Shown: one piece after another, positions 44,901 through 59,000 of the stretch
How the letters are laid out: each line of letters starts with the position of its first letter
How positions within the stretch are numbered: the first letter of the stretch is position 1
Source: Paracentrotus lividus
Taxonomy: Eukaryota > Echinodermata > Echinoidea > Camarodonta > Echinidae
Reading direction: 5' to 3'
Assembly (NCBI GenBank): GCA_940671915.1
Contig: CALNVZ010000649.1
Coordinates: 1,356,144-1,420,143, forward strand
Length of the DNA: 64,000 nucleotides
Translations under genes and position numbers: made by a program
The notes under the pieces: generated by a model
Databases searched by the model: none
What the model saw: the letters and a program-made list of their open reading frames with translations, nothing else
What the model was told of the DNA's origin: nothing

Positions 44901-47900
44901 TTGAAAAAACAAGCCCAATGTGTATTACGCAACTGATAACTGCCGCTAGCAGATATACACATAGATACACGATTTCGAGTTAATATGAGCTAGTGCAGCA
45001 CCGCGCAAAATAGCGCGCTATTTCGTGCTTAAACCGTAAACCAGCTCTAGTTTTTTCAAAAAATCCTGAGATGCCTTGGGTTTGAATTTCCTCCAAATTA
45101 GCACGCTATTTGACCACAAAGTCAGATCTGCTCTGATCGAGCTAATTCATCGGATCACAAATAGCGCGCTATTTAAAATAGCTCGAGCTAGTGCAGCACC
45201 GCCTAGAGAGGTGTATTCTGAACGGTTGCGACCCTGGTATTATCCCACATTGAAAGAGTCTAGACATTGTTTGCAAATTGCAATTCACCTGGCATGTTTC
45301 CCAGTCATAGGCACTTGTCCAAATTGCCTCTTTAAAAAAATATATAAAAATAAATAAAGACAAAACAATATTGAGCATCCACTTTTTGACTGGATAATGA
45401 ACAATTTGCTTGTTACTTCCCATCACTTTAAATTTGTAAAAGAATAATTAAAAAAATGAATTATGTCAATTTTCTCTCGACACAGAACATTAAAAAAGTC
45501 CTACTTTGTCCATTATCAGCCCCACCTTATGCAGTGCATGAAGAAATTTTGTGTTTCTAGATTAAATTCTATTGCAAGTTTTATCATAAAATTTTGCATT
45601 CAATATGGGTCAACCTCTGAGTGGTGATTAATCTGAAGAACCTGCTTTTGCAGGTCAAGTGTTTTACAAGATTTATCACCAGTACCCTGGCACCAATGTA
45701 GGATCTCAAACAAAGGAAAATAAACTTTGTGTTTATTTTGATTTGATATGATACAGATAATTTGTTTTGATTTTATATGATACAGAAATTTGTTTTAATT
45801 TCATATGATACAGATGAATGTAATTTGAGTGATGTTGATTTGCTATCCCTATACTCTACAATGTACATCAGACTGGGTTTTCTAATTATCCACCTTCTCT
45901 GATCTGACAAACTATTTATGTACAATTTTTTAGTAATCAATTTTTCCAGTTATTGTAGAACTTTTTATTTAAACTATTATTTTTGCTATTAGGTCGCACA
46001 TAATTTTACATCAGGTTGTGAAAGCAAAATATCTCCTTTTCGTAATCTGGGTTCAATTCCCGGCACTGGCACTTACAAAATGTATGTCCTTGTGAAAGGT
46101 ATTTTATCTACATTTGCTTCACTCTACCCAGGTGATAGATGTAATTGGTACCTGGGAGGATAATTTCATGTAGGCGCAGACCTGTAAAATTTTAGATGGC
46201 AGCCGAAATTGAATCCAATGAATGGGGTATTATATACTGTATTAAAGTGCTTTTCATGGGAATAGCACATTAAGAAACTATGAATATTAGGCCTATTATC
46301 ATCATTATTGTTATTCCCTTTTCTTTGTCTTTGGATTTGTAATAAATGTATTTCTTTGTTTTCATTCTTTCATTCTTTTCAGAATCTTAAAGCTGTATTC
46401 ATTTGTTTTTCTCTCATCTTTCAGGACTTTTGTATTTCATTGTTCTTTCATACTTTCTTCTCTTTACTTTATTTCTAAAATTTGTCCTTTTATCTCCTTT
46501 TTCCTTCTGTATTTCTGTGTTATCTCTTAGAAATTTCTTCTCTTTCATTGTTTTCTCCTTTTCTTTCTTTTCTGATGGACATGTATACACCTGTTTTCTC
46601 CAAGGTTATCTGGTCTATTTCTTTGTGTATTACTTTGTTTTTTTTCTTCTCTTTGCTTTTGTATATTTCTTTGTGTTTCTTCTCTCTTATTATGTCTTTC
46701 TTTGTTTTACTTCTTTCCTCTCTCTCCCACCATATTTCTTACCCCCTGCTGTTTAAACTTTCTCAAACTTTTGCACAATTTGTTTCCTCAAGGTTCATAT
46801 AAAATTTAGCAATTGAATAAATTCGTAATTCAGCTTTGTGGTGAATTTCTCTCAATTTAGCAAAGTATATACATGTACATTGTAAATGCCATGAATCGGT
46901 AGTTTACCAGTTGAAATGAACATTGCATGCTTATGTGCAGCATAATTGGAAAGGCTAATTGGATTTGATTCTACCGTGAACATGTCATAAGATATGGGCA
47001 ATGTGATTTACTTGTTTGGATGGGCCCCCATAGGTAGGAGAACTCCTATCTATTATTGATTGATGAAGATTGATGTTTGCCTTTTAACATGCTTGAATTA
47101 AGCTCCATAATATCGCAAGAAATTAGTGTCTAAAAATATCCATGAAAAATGTCAATGAAAAGAAAATTAATGTTGTTTTGCTAACTCTCATGGTCTGTTG
47201 TCCATGCGAAGTGTATGTGTAGGTATTTAATGTTGAATGTTTGCATCAAACTCAGTTGAATTCTTTGTTAATAAAGCTTTATCTTTTAATGTTGCCGTCC
47301 TTTGGAGGTGGGGTATTATCGCATGAAAACACATTCTCCGAGTGAACGCACCTTTTTCAGCTCTATGTATATAATGTAGTCTGTAAAGCTGTATTCACAA
47401 ATCACTGACTTAAATGGCAGTTCATGACAGCGCACGTACGTTCCTCCTTGGATCTTGGCGTGCGCAGCCATATTGTGCGGTGGTCACATGTTTGGATTTC
47501 CATGGTCACATCACGTCTTAAGTGAAACGTTCAACTCTCCACGCCGTACACAATAGAAAGTCGTAGATAGATGCAATGCGTGTTGTGACCATCGCGGTCT
47601 ATTGTCATCTTGTGCGACGAAGGGTTCGTTCAATTTATGTTCGTGTTTTTTTCATGCAACAAAATGACACCAAAGACAAAATAGTAAAAAAATCCACAGA
47701 AATAGCACAAAAGCGAAAATGTTGTGAATATACACCTCTACTTTGGATATTGGTGTTTGAAATATACCAATTAAACACACAATTTGGCGTTTCTATGGTA
47801 TGAGCGTTGTACATAGAGATTTGCACAAACTCCAAACAGAATTTAATCATGAATCTGAATTATTGTCACAATGGCTTCTTGCCAATAAATTGAGTGTTAA

Positions 47901-50900
47901 CAAAAAAGAAAACAAATTCATGTTATTTACGAAATAGAAAAATTAATTTTGAGTTACTAACAATTAAAATGGGGAACGAATTGGTATCTCGGGTCAGTGC
48001 ATAATTTCCTTGGTATTAACATTGATGATAAATTAACATGGAATAATCACATTGGTGTCATTTGTAATAAACTATCAAAAAAATATGGTGTAATGTATAA
48101 GCTTAAAAAACTCTTCCAAAAAATATTCTTAAAATGCTTTACAATTCAATTATCATGCCATATTTAACGTATGGTATCATTGTGTGGGGGTAATGCTGCA
48201 TTAGTTCATTTAGATAAAGTCATTAAACTTCAAAAAACGTGCAATAAGAATTATAAGCAACTCATCATATTTATCTCATACGCACTCTGTTTTATTCATT
48301 AAAATATTTAAATTTTCAAGAATGTATATATACCAAATTTGTATTTTTATGTATTTATGTATAAATCACCTACTCCCCACACCATTGTCTAATTTATTCA
48401 CTTTAATATTGTAAATACACAACTACAGTACTAGGAATGCCTATATTTTCATTTGCCATCCGTGCGTACACAGTATTATTTAAGGACAATTTTTTTACAA
48501 GGGACCAGTTCAATGGAACGCTTTACAAAATGACATTAAATCATCCCCCACATTAAGTTCATTTAAGTCGAAATTGAAGTCATTTTTAATTAATTTAAAT
48601 GTTAAGCAAAGCAATGATAACCTTTTCTAAAATTTGTATCAATAAACCAGTGGATTTGTTATGTTTTGTTTGATGTTTTACTGTTTTGTTATGTTATTAT
48701 TGTTTTGTCTTCTTTTATTGAAACATATTGTTAATATAGTATTGTAATATTTATATGTTTTGGGGTCAGCCTCACATAAGGGCCCAATTCCTTTTTGGCT
48801 GCTGCCCACTCATGCATAATTTTTATGCCTCCGCCACCGAAGGTGGTGCCGGAGGCATCATGTTTTCGGGTTGTCCGTCCGTCCATCCGTACGTCCGTAC
48901 GTCCGTCCGTACGTCCCGTTTGCTCGTTATCGCGATATCTCAAGAACCACTTGAGATATCAACTTCAAACTTGGGGATAGTATGTATCACCATAGGAAGA
49001 CGATCTGATTAGATTTTGGAGTATGTAGGTCAAAGGTCAAGGGTCACTGAGGTCAAATGGTGAAATCCCATGTATTTGGTTCGTTATCGCGATATCTCAA
49101 GAACCATTTGACGTATCAACTTCAAACTTAAAGGTAGTATGTATCACCATAGGAAGATGATCTGATTAGATTCTGGAGTATGTAGGTCAAAGGTCAAGGG
49201 TCATATGGGTTAAATTGGGAAATTCCATGTGTGGAGTTCGTTATCGCGATATCTCGAGAACCAATTGACGCATCAGCTTCAAACTTAGGGGTAGTATGTA
49301 TCACAATATCAAGATGGTCTGATTTGATTATGGCTTATGTAGGTCAAGGGTCAAGGGTCATGGAGGTCAAAATGTGAAATTCCATGTATTGAGTTCATTA
49401 TTGAGATATCTCAAGAGGCAATTGAGATGCAAGCTTCAATCTTAAGGGTAGTAGAGTATGGAGTACCTAGGTCAAAGGTCAAGGGTCACATAGGTTTGGG
49501 GTTGCAAGGTCAATGTCAAGGTCAAAGATGTCTTTGTATAAAGGAAAATAAATAGTTGAATTTTTCATTTATTTCTGATCTGGCAACGGCGGAGGCATAT
49601 ATTTCGACCGCGCGCGGTCGAGGATTCATCTTGTTTAAATTGTATTCTATTGTATCTTATTTTTACCTTGTATTCTTATAATCTTATGTTCATGTTTTTC
49701 ATGTTTTTTTTATGCTTGAGAGAAATAAATGGAATTGAATTGAATTGAATTGAAATGTAGAAGGAGTCAGGCTAAACAGTGCAATGCATGGTGCATTTTC
49801 TTTTGTATTTGCTTTGTTTAATATTTATGGAATTGGCTGAACTCGGTCATGCACTGTACAGAAGTGCCATAGAATGTGTAAATGCAGCATAAAACACCCC
49901 CCCCCCCCCAACAAAAACAAAAAAAAAAATATATATACATCGATGGAACCCATATAAAATATTAAAATGCTTCAAGATGGTAATATTTTTAATGATTCAT
50001 GCATTTAATTAAATACAAATTAATAAAAGCTGTTTTTTCTCTTGTGATTGGAAAACACTATCAAATTATTTCCCAAATGTTTCCATTACTCACTTTTGGC
50101 TCAGGCCCTAGATAATTATAAAATATACCAAGCTGTGAGAAAGTTTAGAGGAAAATTATTTATCTGAGGAGGGACTGGATAGTTACTATTTTCTCTGAGG
50201 GGCGAAGCCCCAGAGGAGAATATGGTAACTCCGAAGATACATAATTTTCACTAAAATTTTGAACCAAATGCTTGGTATATTTGTTCTATATCTCTTCTTT
50301 TCTAACTAAATTATAAATACCATCAACATGGGTGACTTCTCAATCTATATTCAAAGAACAAAAGGCATGATCCTTTACCACTAATCTGAACCTAAGCACA
50401 AAATTATAGGATTGGAGACCACGCGCTGCGCCGCCCAGCCCGGTGCAGATATGAACTAGGAATCGTACCTTTTCCTGCTGCTTGCAAAGATGGCACGAGA
50501 AATGTACTGTTAACTTTAATACTGCTCTATCAAAAAATATCCACCATGAAGGAAATTTGTACTAAAGAGAGGTTTGATGAAGGATTGATTATCGATTTAC
50601 TGATATGATTCTACCAATTTCTAGCTTACTTCAGACACAAGGGCCCATATTCTGATAGCAGTAAAAGTTAAACCTGGGCTAAAGTTAACCCTAGGTTAAC
50701 TAATCCACACCCCAACCCACACCTCTAGGTTTAAGTCCTATTGGTATTCTGATAGCCCAGTTTAACAAAACCCAAGATTTCCATTTAACCCTGGATTAAA
50801 CACTCACGCATGCTCAGTAGAGCTCATCTCGAGCTGCGCTCCCAAGTTAGGGTCGCGCAGCAGTGCAACGCACCTCATGCAAACAATGCAATACGCACCT

Positions 50901-53048
50901 TGCCAATCGTGCGCACCGCGCTGGTCAGGGGCGGGGCAGGTTTGGTTGATTGATTGATTTTTTACTTTATTTTTGTCAGGTAATGCATCCATTTATTATG
51001 AGGAGTTGGACGTATTTTATCATGACAGATTAATCAATCTGGATTATTTTCATTTTTAAATTGTTTTTATAATCCTCCCCCGCCCCGTTATCACAAAAGT
51101 TAACTTTAACTTGTGTTGTTTCTTAAGGATGCAAATGGCTGTAGTAGCGATGATGCCCAAAAATTAAACCAGGCTTAAAACTACCCTCCTGGGTATTTTA
51201 AATTTTTAGAGGATTTATTACCATACTTAACCCTGGTTAAGCTAAACTTTGCTATCAGAATATGAAAATTTAACCCAGGGTTATTGAGGAGTTAGACTAG
51301 AGTTAAACTACCCTTAACCCTGGGTAAGCTAAACCAGGCTATCAGAATATGGGCCAAGTAGTTTTAAACAATGAGTTGCGTCTGACACCATTTTCTCAGC
51401 AGCTAAATTTTGAACTTGACACAAATTTGCGATTTGATATCGATCATGAATATCGTGATTGTATTTGCTTAAAATAATAGCGCATTTCTCCCCCGGAAAA
51501 AATAGTGAAAACTATCTGGAGCTGTTTGAGATTTGTTTTTTCCTAGTGGGAATTATATTTAATCACATGATCGTCAATTGACCAATCATTTAACTAGAAT
51601 TCTCATGAATATTCATAGAAGTGATATAATAAATATAATGTTCAGTAGAGATATCAGATAGTAAATCTAGTAAAAAGAAGGAGTATAATAGATATATCAG
51701 ATAGTGAATCCGGTATTGAGATCAGATAGTGCATCCCATTAAAGAACTCTTGGATTGTGCGTCTAGTGAAAGAAGTTTTATCGTATAGTGAATCTTGTAA
51801 AAGGAGTGGTGTATCTGTGTCCAAAAAAAATGGTACAGTCAGGGGAAAATAATTTAGGTGTAAAATCTCTTCAAATGATGTGTGTATGTGGTACCAAATT
51901 AAAGCCAAAATAATTTCCTTGTTGATGCACTTTAGTCTGTATAATTTGCTTTCGTAAAACAAAAGTTATGCTATATTTGTGCGACGAGGAACAAATCGAA
52001 ATTACGCACTTCTATTGTTCTGGAGCGCTGAATTCATGGCCATTATGCGAAACCTACACAAAGTCGTGCGAAAAATGGATTTTTCTTGATTGTAGAAAAC
52101 TGGTCATATCTCAAAAATTACAGCACCAAATGTGATGGAAAAAAAATTGAAGAAGAAAGTCTGATGTTCCTGCTTTATGAAAATACATAACAATACCAGG
52201 TTGTGATTATTAAATCTTAATACTACAAAAAAAAATAAATATGTTTTCCACTTGTACCATTTTATTTGACACAGACTGTACATGCATCCGATGAAAGAAC
52301 GAAGTACTAGTAATAGATCTGTCGGATAGTGCATCCAGTGGATGAAATCATAGATCTATCGGACAGTGCATCCAGTATTAATGTCAATTAGTGAAAGTAC
52401 ATGTACATCTGTAGATTTACAAATAAATGTATCTGATATTGCCTTCAAAGCAGAAATGACCAGTATAATACCTAATTTAGAATTTTTAAAATATTGCATA
52501 CATGTAGCAAGAAACGTACTATGTACCCTACAGTGTACATGTGCGTGCATAATGAATAAGCCAATATTTTTTGCGTAGAGATATTTTCATGATTTTGGAC
52601 TGGTTTGGGAATTTTGTGAGTGGATAATTTCACGATTTTTGTGATGTTTTTATTTATATTAGAAATAGCCTAGTATTGAAGTGAAATTTTTCTCGAAAAC
52701 TGACTCGCAAAATTCGTGAAAATAACCACTCATACAGTAGGCCTATATCCTAATTTATAAATAATGCATCCAGTGAACAAACTTTGGACAGCGAAGGGAA
52801 GACCTTTGGCCAGTCCTCTATTCAGCCTGGTGTTCAGTACATGTACGTATGTGGGTCGGTTCAAACTCGCCAGCTGTGTAGTAAATCTTTTTCCCAGATT
52901 TCACATCCATTTTACTTCTGCTGTCTATTTGGTCGTATTTTCAAAAGGTGCACTTAATCTTTTGTTTTGATCAAGGTTCATGAAAGGGATTGCTACATGT
53001 ACACAAAGCCTAGGTGTACAGTACAAAATGTACATGTACATGTTTTAC

Positions 53049-53091
<43 letters not shown>

Positions 53092-56000
53092 TCGTTTGGG
53101 GTTTCAACATGTGGTAATGATTCTAACTTTAAAATTGAAGCTGGGGTTATAGTTTTGGTAACAAAAAAAGAATCGGCATAAAGCCAATTATATATAGTCT
53201 AATATTGTTTACATTGCACTAAAAGATACATGTTTGTGTGAGATATCTTGCGATATTACTTTAATGATTTCCGGTGAATTTCAGTTTAGGCCTAAATGTT
53301 TCAAAGAAACATAATGTAACGGTAGTTTTAGCCCTCTGCTGCGATGCCCGCTCACCAAAGCTTACCGCATGAACGGTGTGTAACATTCTCTGTGTTTCAC
53401 CCACACAAGAGAATCCCCATTGGTTTTCCACATGAACGCTGAGTTGATTCTCCAAAAAGCCGGGAACCTTTAAAAAAAAAAAAAATATACATACATGTAT
53501 ATAATATCGTTGACACTAAAATGAGTTTTTATGTAATATCGTTCAAATCACAATCGTTGTAGCATACAATCTTTTATATTATCTGGTAATGCATTTAATT
53601 AGTAAAGAACAACTTTTTCAGATCTCAAAGCGCTGCTGCACTAGCCCGAGCTATTTCAAATAGCGCGCTATTTGTGATCTGATGAATTAGCTCGATCAGA
53701 GCAGATCCGACTTTGTGGTCAAATAGCGCGCTAATTTGGAGGAAATTCAAACCTGGGTCATCTTAGGTTTTTTTGAAAAAAACTCGAGCTGGTTTGCGGT
53801 TTTAGCACAAAATAGCGCGCTATTTTGCGCGGTGCTGCACTAGCTCGAGCTAATTTCGAAATTGTGCACCTGTGCGTGTAGAAGCCAGCGGTAGTTACAA
53901 GTTGCAAAATACTTATCGGGCTTGTTTGTTCAAGGACGGGTCTGGTCGCTAAAGCGAAATTTTAAAATAGCTTGAGCTTGTGCAGGACCGGTTCCTGTTT
54001 TCAGGCTTTTTTCCCGATCCACCAATTAGCGCGCTATTTTTTAGCTCGAGCTAGTGCAGCAGCGCCTTTTAAGACCACAGGCTTTATAAAGACTGCATTA
54101 TTTCATAGTCGCCCTTGAGGTGTACTATAATTTCCCCCCATGCAAGAAAGAAATTGTGAGAATATAATGGCATGAAGTTTTCTGCTACTTGTAGCAACTT
54201 AGTATCTCCATGCTTGTAGCAAGGAGCTTCATTGTTAAAAGGAAATGAAATGTAAAAATGAAGGTTTTGTGCAAAGCAACCATCAAGTTATTAAACAGGA
54301 TTTCAAGTACACATAGGCATTTTTTTTGTTGTTGAAACATTGGTTCAATACATATTATTTGAATCGCTCATTGTTGTGACACTGCAATTACCGTTTTATG
54401 GCCTTTTCACCTTGTGCTTTCCCAGAAAAACTGGATGTTGACAGTCTCTCCCTCCATCTGTCTGTCTGTTTGTTTGCAAGTCCCTTTTCTTTCTTTCTTT
54501 CTCTTTCTCTCTGTCTGGCAGCTATCTCTGTCTATCTGTAGATTTTTTTTGTCTATCTCTCTCTGACCTGCTCCTTCTCTCTCTCTTTCTCTCTGTCTGT
54601 CAGTTATCTCTTTCTATCTGTAAGTCTTTTGGTCTGTCTTTCTATCACCTGCTATTTCTCTGTCTGTCAGCCATCTCTTTGTACTTGTAGATTTTTGTTT
54701 TTGTCTGTTTCTCTATCACTTGCTCCTTCTCTCTCTCTTTCTCTCTCTTTTTTTTCTGTCAGCTATCTCTTTATATCTGTACATCTGATTGTCTCTCTCT
54801 ATCACTTGCTCCTTCTATCTCTTTCTCTCTGTCTACCATCTACTGTATTTAGGCAGTGTGTTCGGTGACCAAAGTAATATGATCTGCAAGCACATACATG
54901 TAGTTACTCCAATTAATTTGACACTTTGAAATGTTATACATATAGAGCCCTTTATGCTGCAGTCACACAGACACTTATGTTGAGTTACGTCCGGTTGCGT
55001 CCAAAAATTATTTTCTTTTTTGCGGATCCCCACGGATGCCTTCCCGTCATAGTCATCAGTGGAAACAGTGATAATTTCGTTCATCCAATAAAACAAAGAA
55101 ATACATAAGAAATGATAGAATAGAAGATGAAAGAAGGATAAAACATCAAATACGTAACTAAACGTAAGTGTCTGTGTGGCTGTAGCATTAGTCAGTTCCT
55201 GCTAAAGAATTAATTAATGTTAATAGGCCTATATGATTAAATACTCAAATCTCTCTCTCTTTCTCTCTCACTTTCTGTTTACAGATTACTACATGGCTCA
55301 ACCTTTACCATCTGCTGGTGTCATACCTGTCATGCAGGTCTTTTGTCCTACGGCAGTCAGGGACCCTTTCGGTCTCCCGGACCACCCAAATGCTGAGTAA
55401 GTTGACTCCCCTTCAAATTACCATGGCAACCACTTTAAAATCATTGAAAAGATAAAAGAACATCAACACATACATACACACACTCACATATCAATTTTGT
55501 ACATGTAGGCCTACTACATAGTGTAAATGACGGCAAAATTTGGTCCTTGGGACCACCCCTCAAATTGCAATGACATCCACAAAATAAACATTGAAATTGT
55601 AAAAGAACCAGCCGACACTTTTGCGATTTGATGATTCTTTTATCCTCTTTTGTAGTACATCATATCTGACATGGACATTGATTTTTATTTTGTTTTACCA
55701 TTGCTTGAGTCAAAATTTGAGAGCAATGCTAAATTATAATTTGGCAGTTGATTATTTCTATTCTTCACTGATTTTTTTTTTCATATGTCTACTATTTTTT
55801 TCTTCAAACCAATTAAATTTCAGCATAGACTTCCTAGTTAGGGATACTTCATGACGTAAAAATAGATGAATATACATTTGTATATAGGGCCTACATTGTG
55901 CGTGTACATGTACATGTGTCTAAGCAAAAGAGAAACACATGAAACATGATAAAACTCATCTAACTCATAAATACTACCAATTAAGCTGTGTAGACTAATC

Positions 56001-59000
56001 TTGATGACAATCGTTTCTGAAATGGCAAATTGCCCCCTTCCTAATCCTGAATGCTAACATTTCCTGTCTTTTCTTCTATCCTGGGACTACTGATTTTGTC
56101 TTTCAATGAAATAATAGAGTTTAGAACAAATGCAAATACTCAAAGCTTTGAGGGCTATTTGGGATGACCCCCTCCCCCACTCTTTTGCTCTCTACCCCTT
56201 TTTTTGCGACAAATCATGTTAATTAAGATAAATGAAATTATTGCCGAGTGTGTGCCATGGTTAACTGATTCCATCAAAGAAGCTGTTATTCATTGCATTT
56301 GCAATCAACTATCTTGAAGTTCATGATACAGAAATCATGTATAGACATTAACAAAATTGTAACAATTACATGTGAAGAAGGAATGGTACATTTTATGTAA
56401 ACCCTAATTTTCAGACCAAGATCACATGTGATGAATTGGATTTATTAAGTGTCCAGGAACCTTCACATATTTTAGTGTTACATAAAAGCAATATTTATGA
56501 TAGATGATAAAAAGAAAAGATAAGAAAAAACTTTAGAAAGAAAAGACTTTAATTTCTTGATGCCTTTAATTTTTATAGGCCTACGTGTACATGTATGTGC
56601 CCATGTTATAATGTGTACATGTCGGATGTACAACATGTAGTGAAAAAGAGGTAAAAACACAAGAATTAGCCTATTTAATCATTAACTAAAATTAGTTGTG
56701 AAGTTAGAGTTGAAACTAACAACATTTCACTGGTGTCCTTACATAAGAATTTCTAATATTTGATTAATAGTGGATCAATACTGAATGAATAATAAAAATC
56801 ATGAAATAAAAAGTGGATTGATACTGGATGTATCATATTATGAAGTGAGTAGTGTAGAGATTCTCTGATGGTTTTTAAGTTTCATGCAGGACCTGCTACA
56901 ATGTTGGTGTAACATTGTGACAGTTTTACACAGACAACAAAGAGACAGGAAGTGGGCTGTTACCGTAGGATGCCTTCATTCATGTTGTGTACATAATGAC
57001 TTCCGCCTACATCATTAATCACAAGATTTGACAAAAGATGCTGTACAGTACATTCAGTGCAGATGTTCTTAAGGCTGGGTTCACATAGAGCTATACGGCT
57101 CGGGTATTCGGCTCGTTTTCGCGAGGGCACGCGAATACCGAAAATCGCACAAGCGACATTCACTGGTTGAACAGTGGCATTTCCAAAACCGGTTCACATA
57201 CGAGGGAACTGCTCGGAAAGTCATATAGTTGCGTTTCGTATAGTATAGTGGGAATCGCGCAAGTTCGATTTTCGTGCCGAGTATACCTACATTCCTTTTG
57301 TTTGTACATTGCACGCATGCGTAGATCAACTTCAATAGGCCGAGTATAGTTTGGGCGAATCCGCTATGTGAACCGCCGTGTCCGTATGGCGTATAGCGAA
57401 TACCGAATAGCGATTGAACGAATACCGTATACCGAATACCGTATACTTCTATGTGAACCCAGCCTAATAGGCGCTGCTGCACTAGCTCGAGCTATTTCAA
57501 ATAGCGCGCTATTTGTGATCAGATGAAATAGCTCGATCAGAGCAGATCCGACTTTGTGGTCAAATAGCGCGCTAATTTGGAGGAAATTCAAACCTGGGTC
57601 ATCCTAGGTTTTTTTTTAAAAACTTGAGCTGTTTTGCGGTTTTAGCACGAAATAGCGCGCTATTTTGCGCGGTGCTGCACTAGCTCGAGCTAATTTCGAA
57701 ATCGTGCACCTGTGTGTGTAGAAGGTAGCGGTAGTTACCAGTTGCGCAATATACATCGGGCTTGTTTGTTCAAGGTCGGGTGTGGTCGTTAAAGTGAAAT
57801 TTTAAAATAGCTTGAGCTAGTGCAGGACCGGTTTCTTTTTTCGGGCTTTTTTCCCGATCCACCAATTAGCGTGCTATTTTTTAGCTCAAGCTAGTGCAGC
57901 AGCGCCTAATGTTGGTTAAAAGGAAGAATAGTTTCGTTTTTAGATCCTGAATGAAGTAAACAATCCCTTTAATGTGGTTATCCCTGTGGATCTGTAGACA
58001 GTCACACCCTTCTCCACTTTGATTTTCTTGATTGTAGAAAACTGGTCATATCTCAAAAATTACAGCACCAAATGTGATGAAAAAAAATTGAAGAAGAAAG
58101 TCTGATGTTCCTGCTTTATGATACATAACAATACCAGGTTGTGATTATTAAATCTTAATACTACAAAAAAAAATAAATATGTTTCCACTTGTACCATTTT
58201 ATTTGACACAGACTGTACATGCATCCATGAAGAACGAAGTATAGTAATAGATCTGTCGGATAGTGCATCCAGTGGATGAAATCATAGATCTATCGGACAG
58301 TGCATCCAGTATTAATGTCAATTAGTGAAAGTACATGTACATCTGTAGATTTACAAATAAATGTATCTGATATTGCCTTCAAAGCAGAAATGACCAGTAT
58401 AATACCTAATTTAGAATTTTTAAAATATTGCATAACATGTAGCAAGAAACGTACTATGTACCCTACAGTGTACATGTGCGTGCATAATGAATAAGCCAAT
58501 ATTTTTTGCGTAGAGATATTTCATGATTTGGACTGGTTTGGGAATTTTGTGAGTGGATAATTTCACGATTTTTGTGATGTTTTTATTTATATTAGAAATA
58601 GCCTAGTATTGAAGTGAAATTTTTCTCGAAAACTGACTCGCAAAATTCGTGAAAAAAAACCACTCATACAGTAGGCCTATATCCTAATTTATAATAATGC
58701 ATCCAGTGAACAAACTTTGGACAGCGAAGGGAAGACCTTTGGCCAGTCCTCTATTCAGCCTGGTGTTCAGTACATGTACGTAGTGGGTCGGTTCAACTCG
58801 CCAGCTGTGTAGTAAATCTTTTTCCCAGATTTCACATCCATTTTACTTCTGCTGTCTATTTGGTCGTATTTTCAAAAGGTGCACTTAATCTTTTGTTTTG
58901 ATCAGGTTTCATGAAAGGGATGCTACATGTACACAAAGCCTAGGTGTACAGTACAAAATGTACATGTACATGTTTTACGTATTTTTTTTTTTTTTTTTTT

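Larger units (their letters stand above)
52079..58019 (+). repeat. 6-kb direct repeat, copy 1 (contains ABCA2 coding exon 3)
   Basis: About 5.94 kb that recurs immediately downstream at 58020. Order inside: right part of a MITE, spacer, poly-T of about 44, TAGCGCGCTA MITE, pyrimidine tract, small MITE, ABCA2 exon 3, spacer, Harbinger-like MITE, second TAGCGCGCTA MITE. The copy ends in CCTTCTCCACTTT. Confidence 0.97.

Noticed and set aside
46403-46802. Hydrophobic frames resembling membrane proteins
   Set aside because: Composition artefact of a T/C-rich tract; hydrophobic residues follow from TTT and CTT codons.
47576-47803. 75-codon frame upstream of the LINE
   Set aside because: No family resemblance, and it ends where recognisable reverse transcriptase begins.
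52366-52578. Paired frames at 52.4 kb and 58.3 kb as a conserved gene
   Set aside because: They are identical only because of the 6-kb duplication; the sequence has no family match, and single-base differences break the frame between copies.
57081-57482. 133-codon frame on the minus strand
   Set aside because: It is the interior of the Harbinger-like MITE read as repeats of GAATACCG-type codons.
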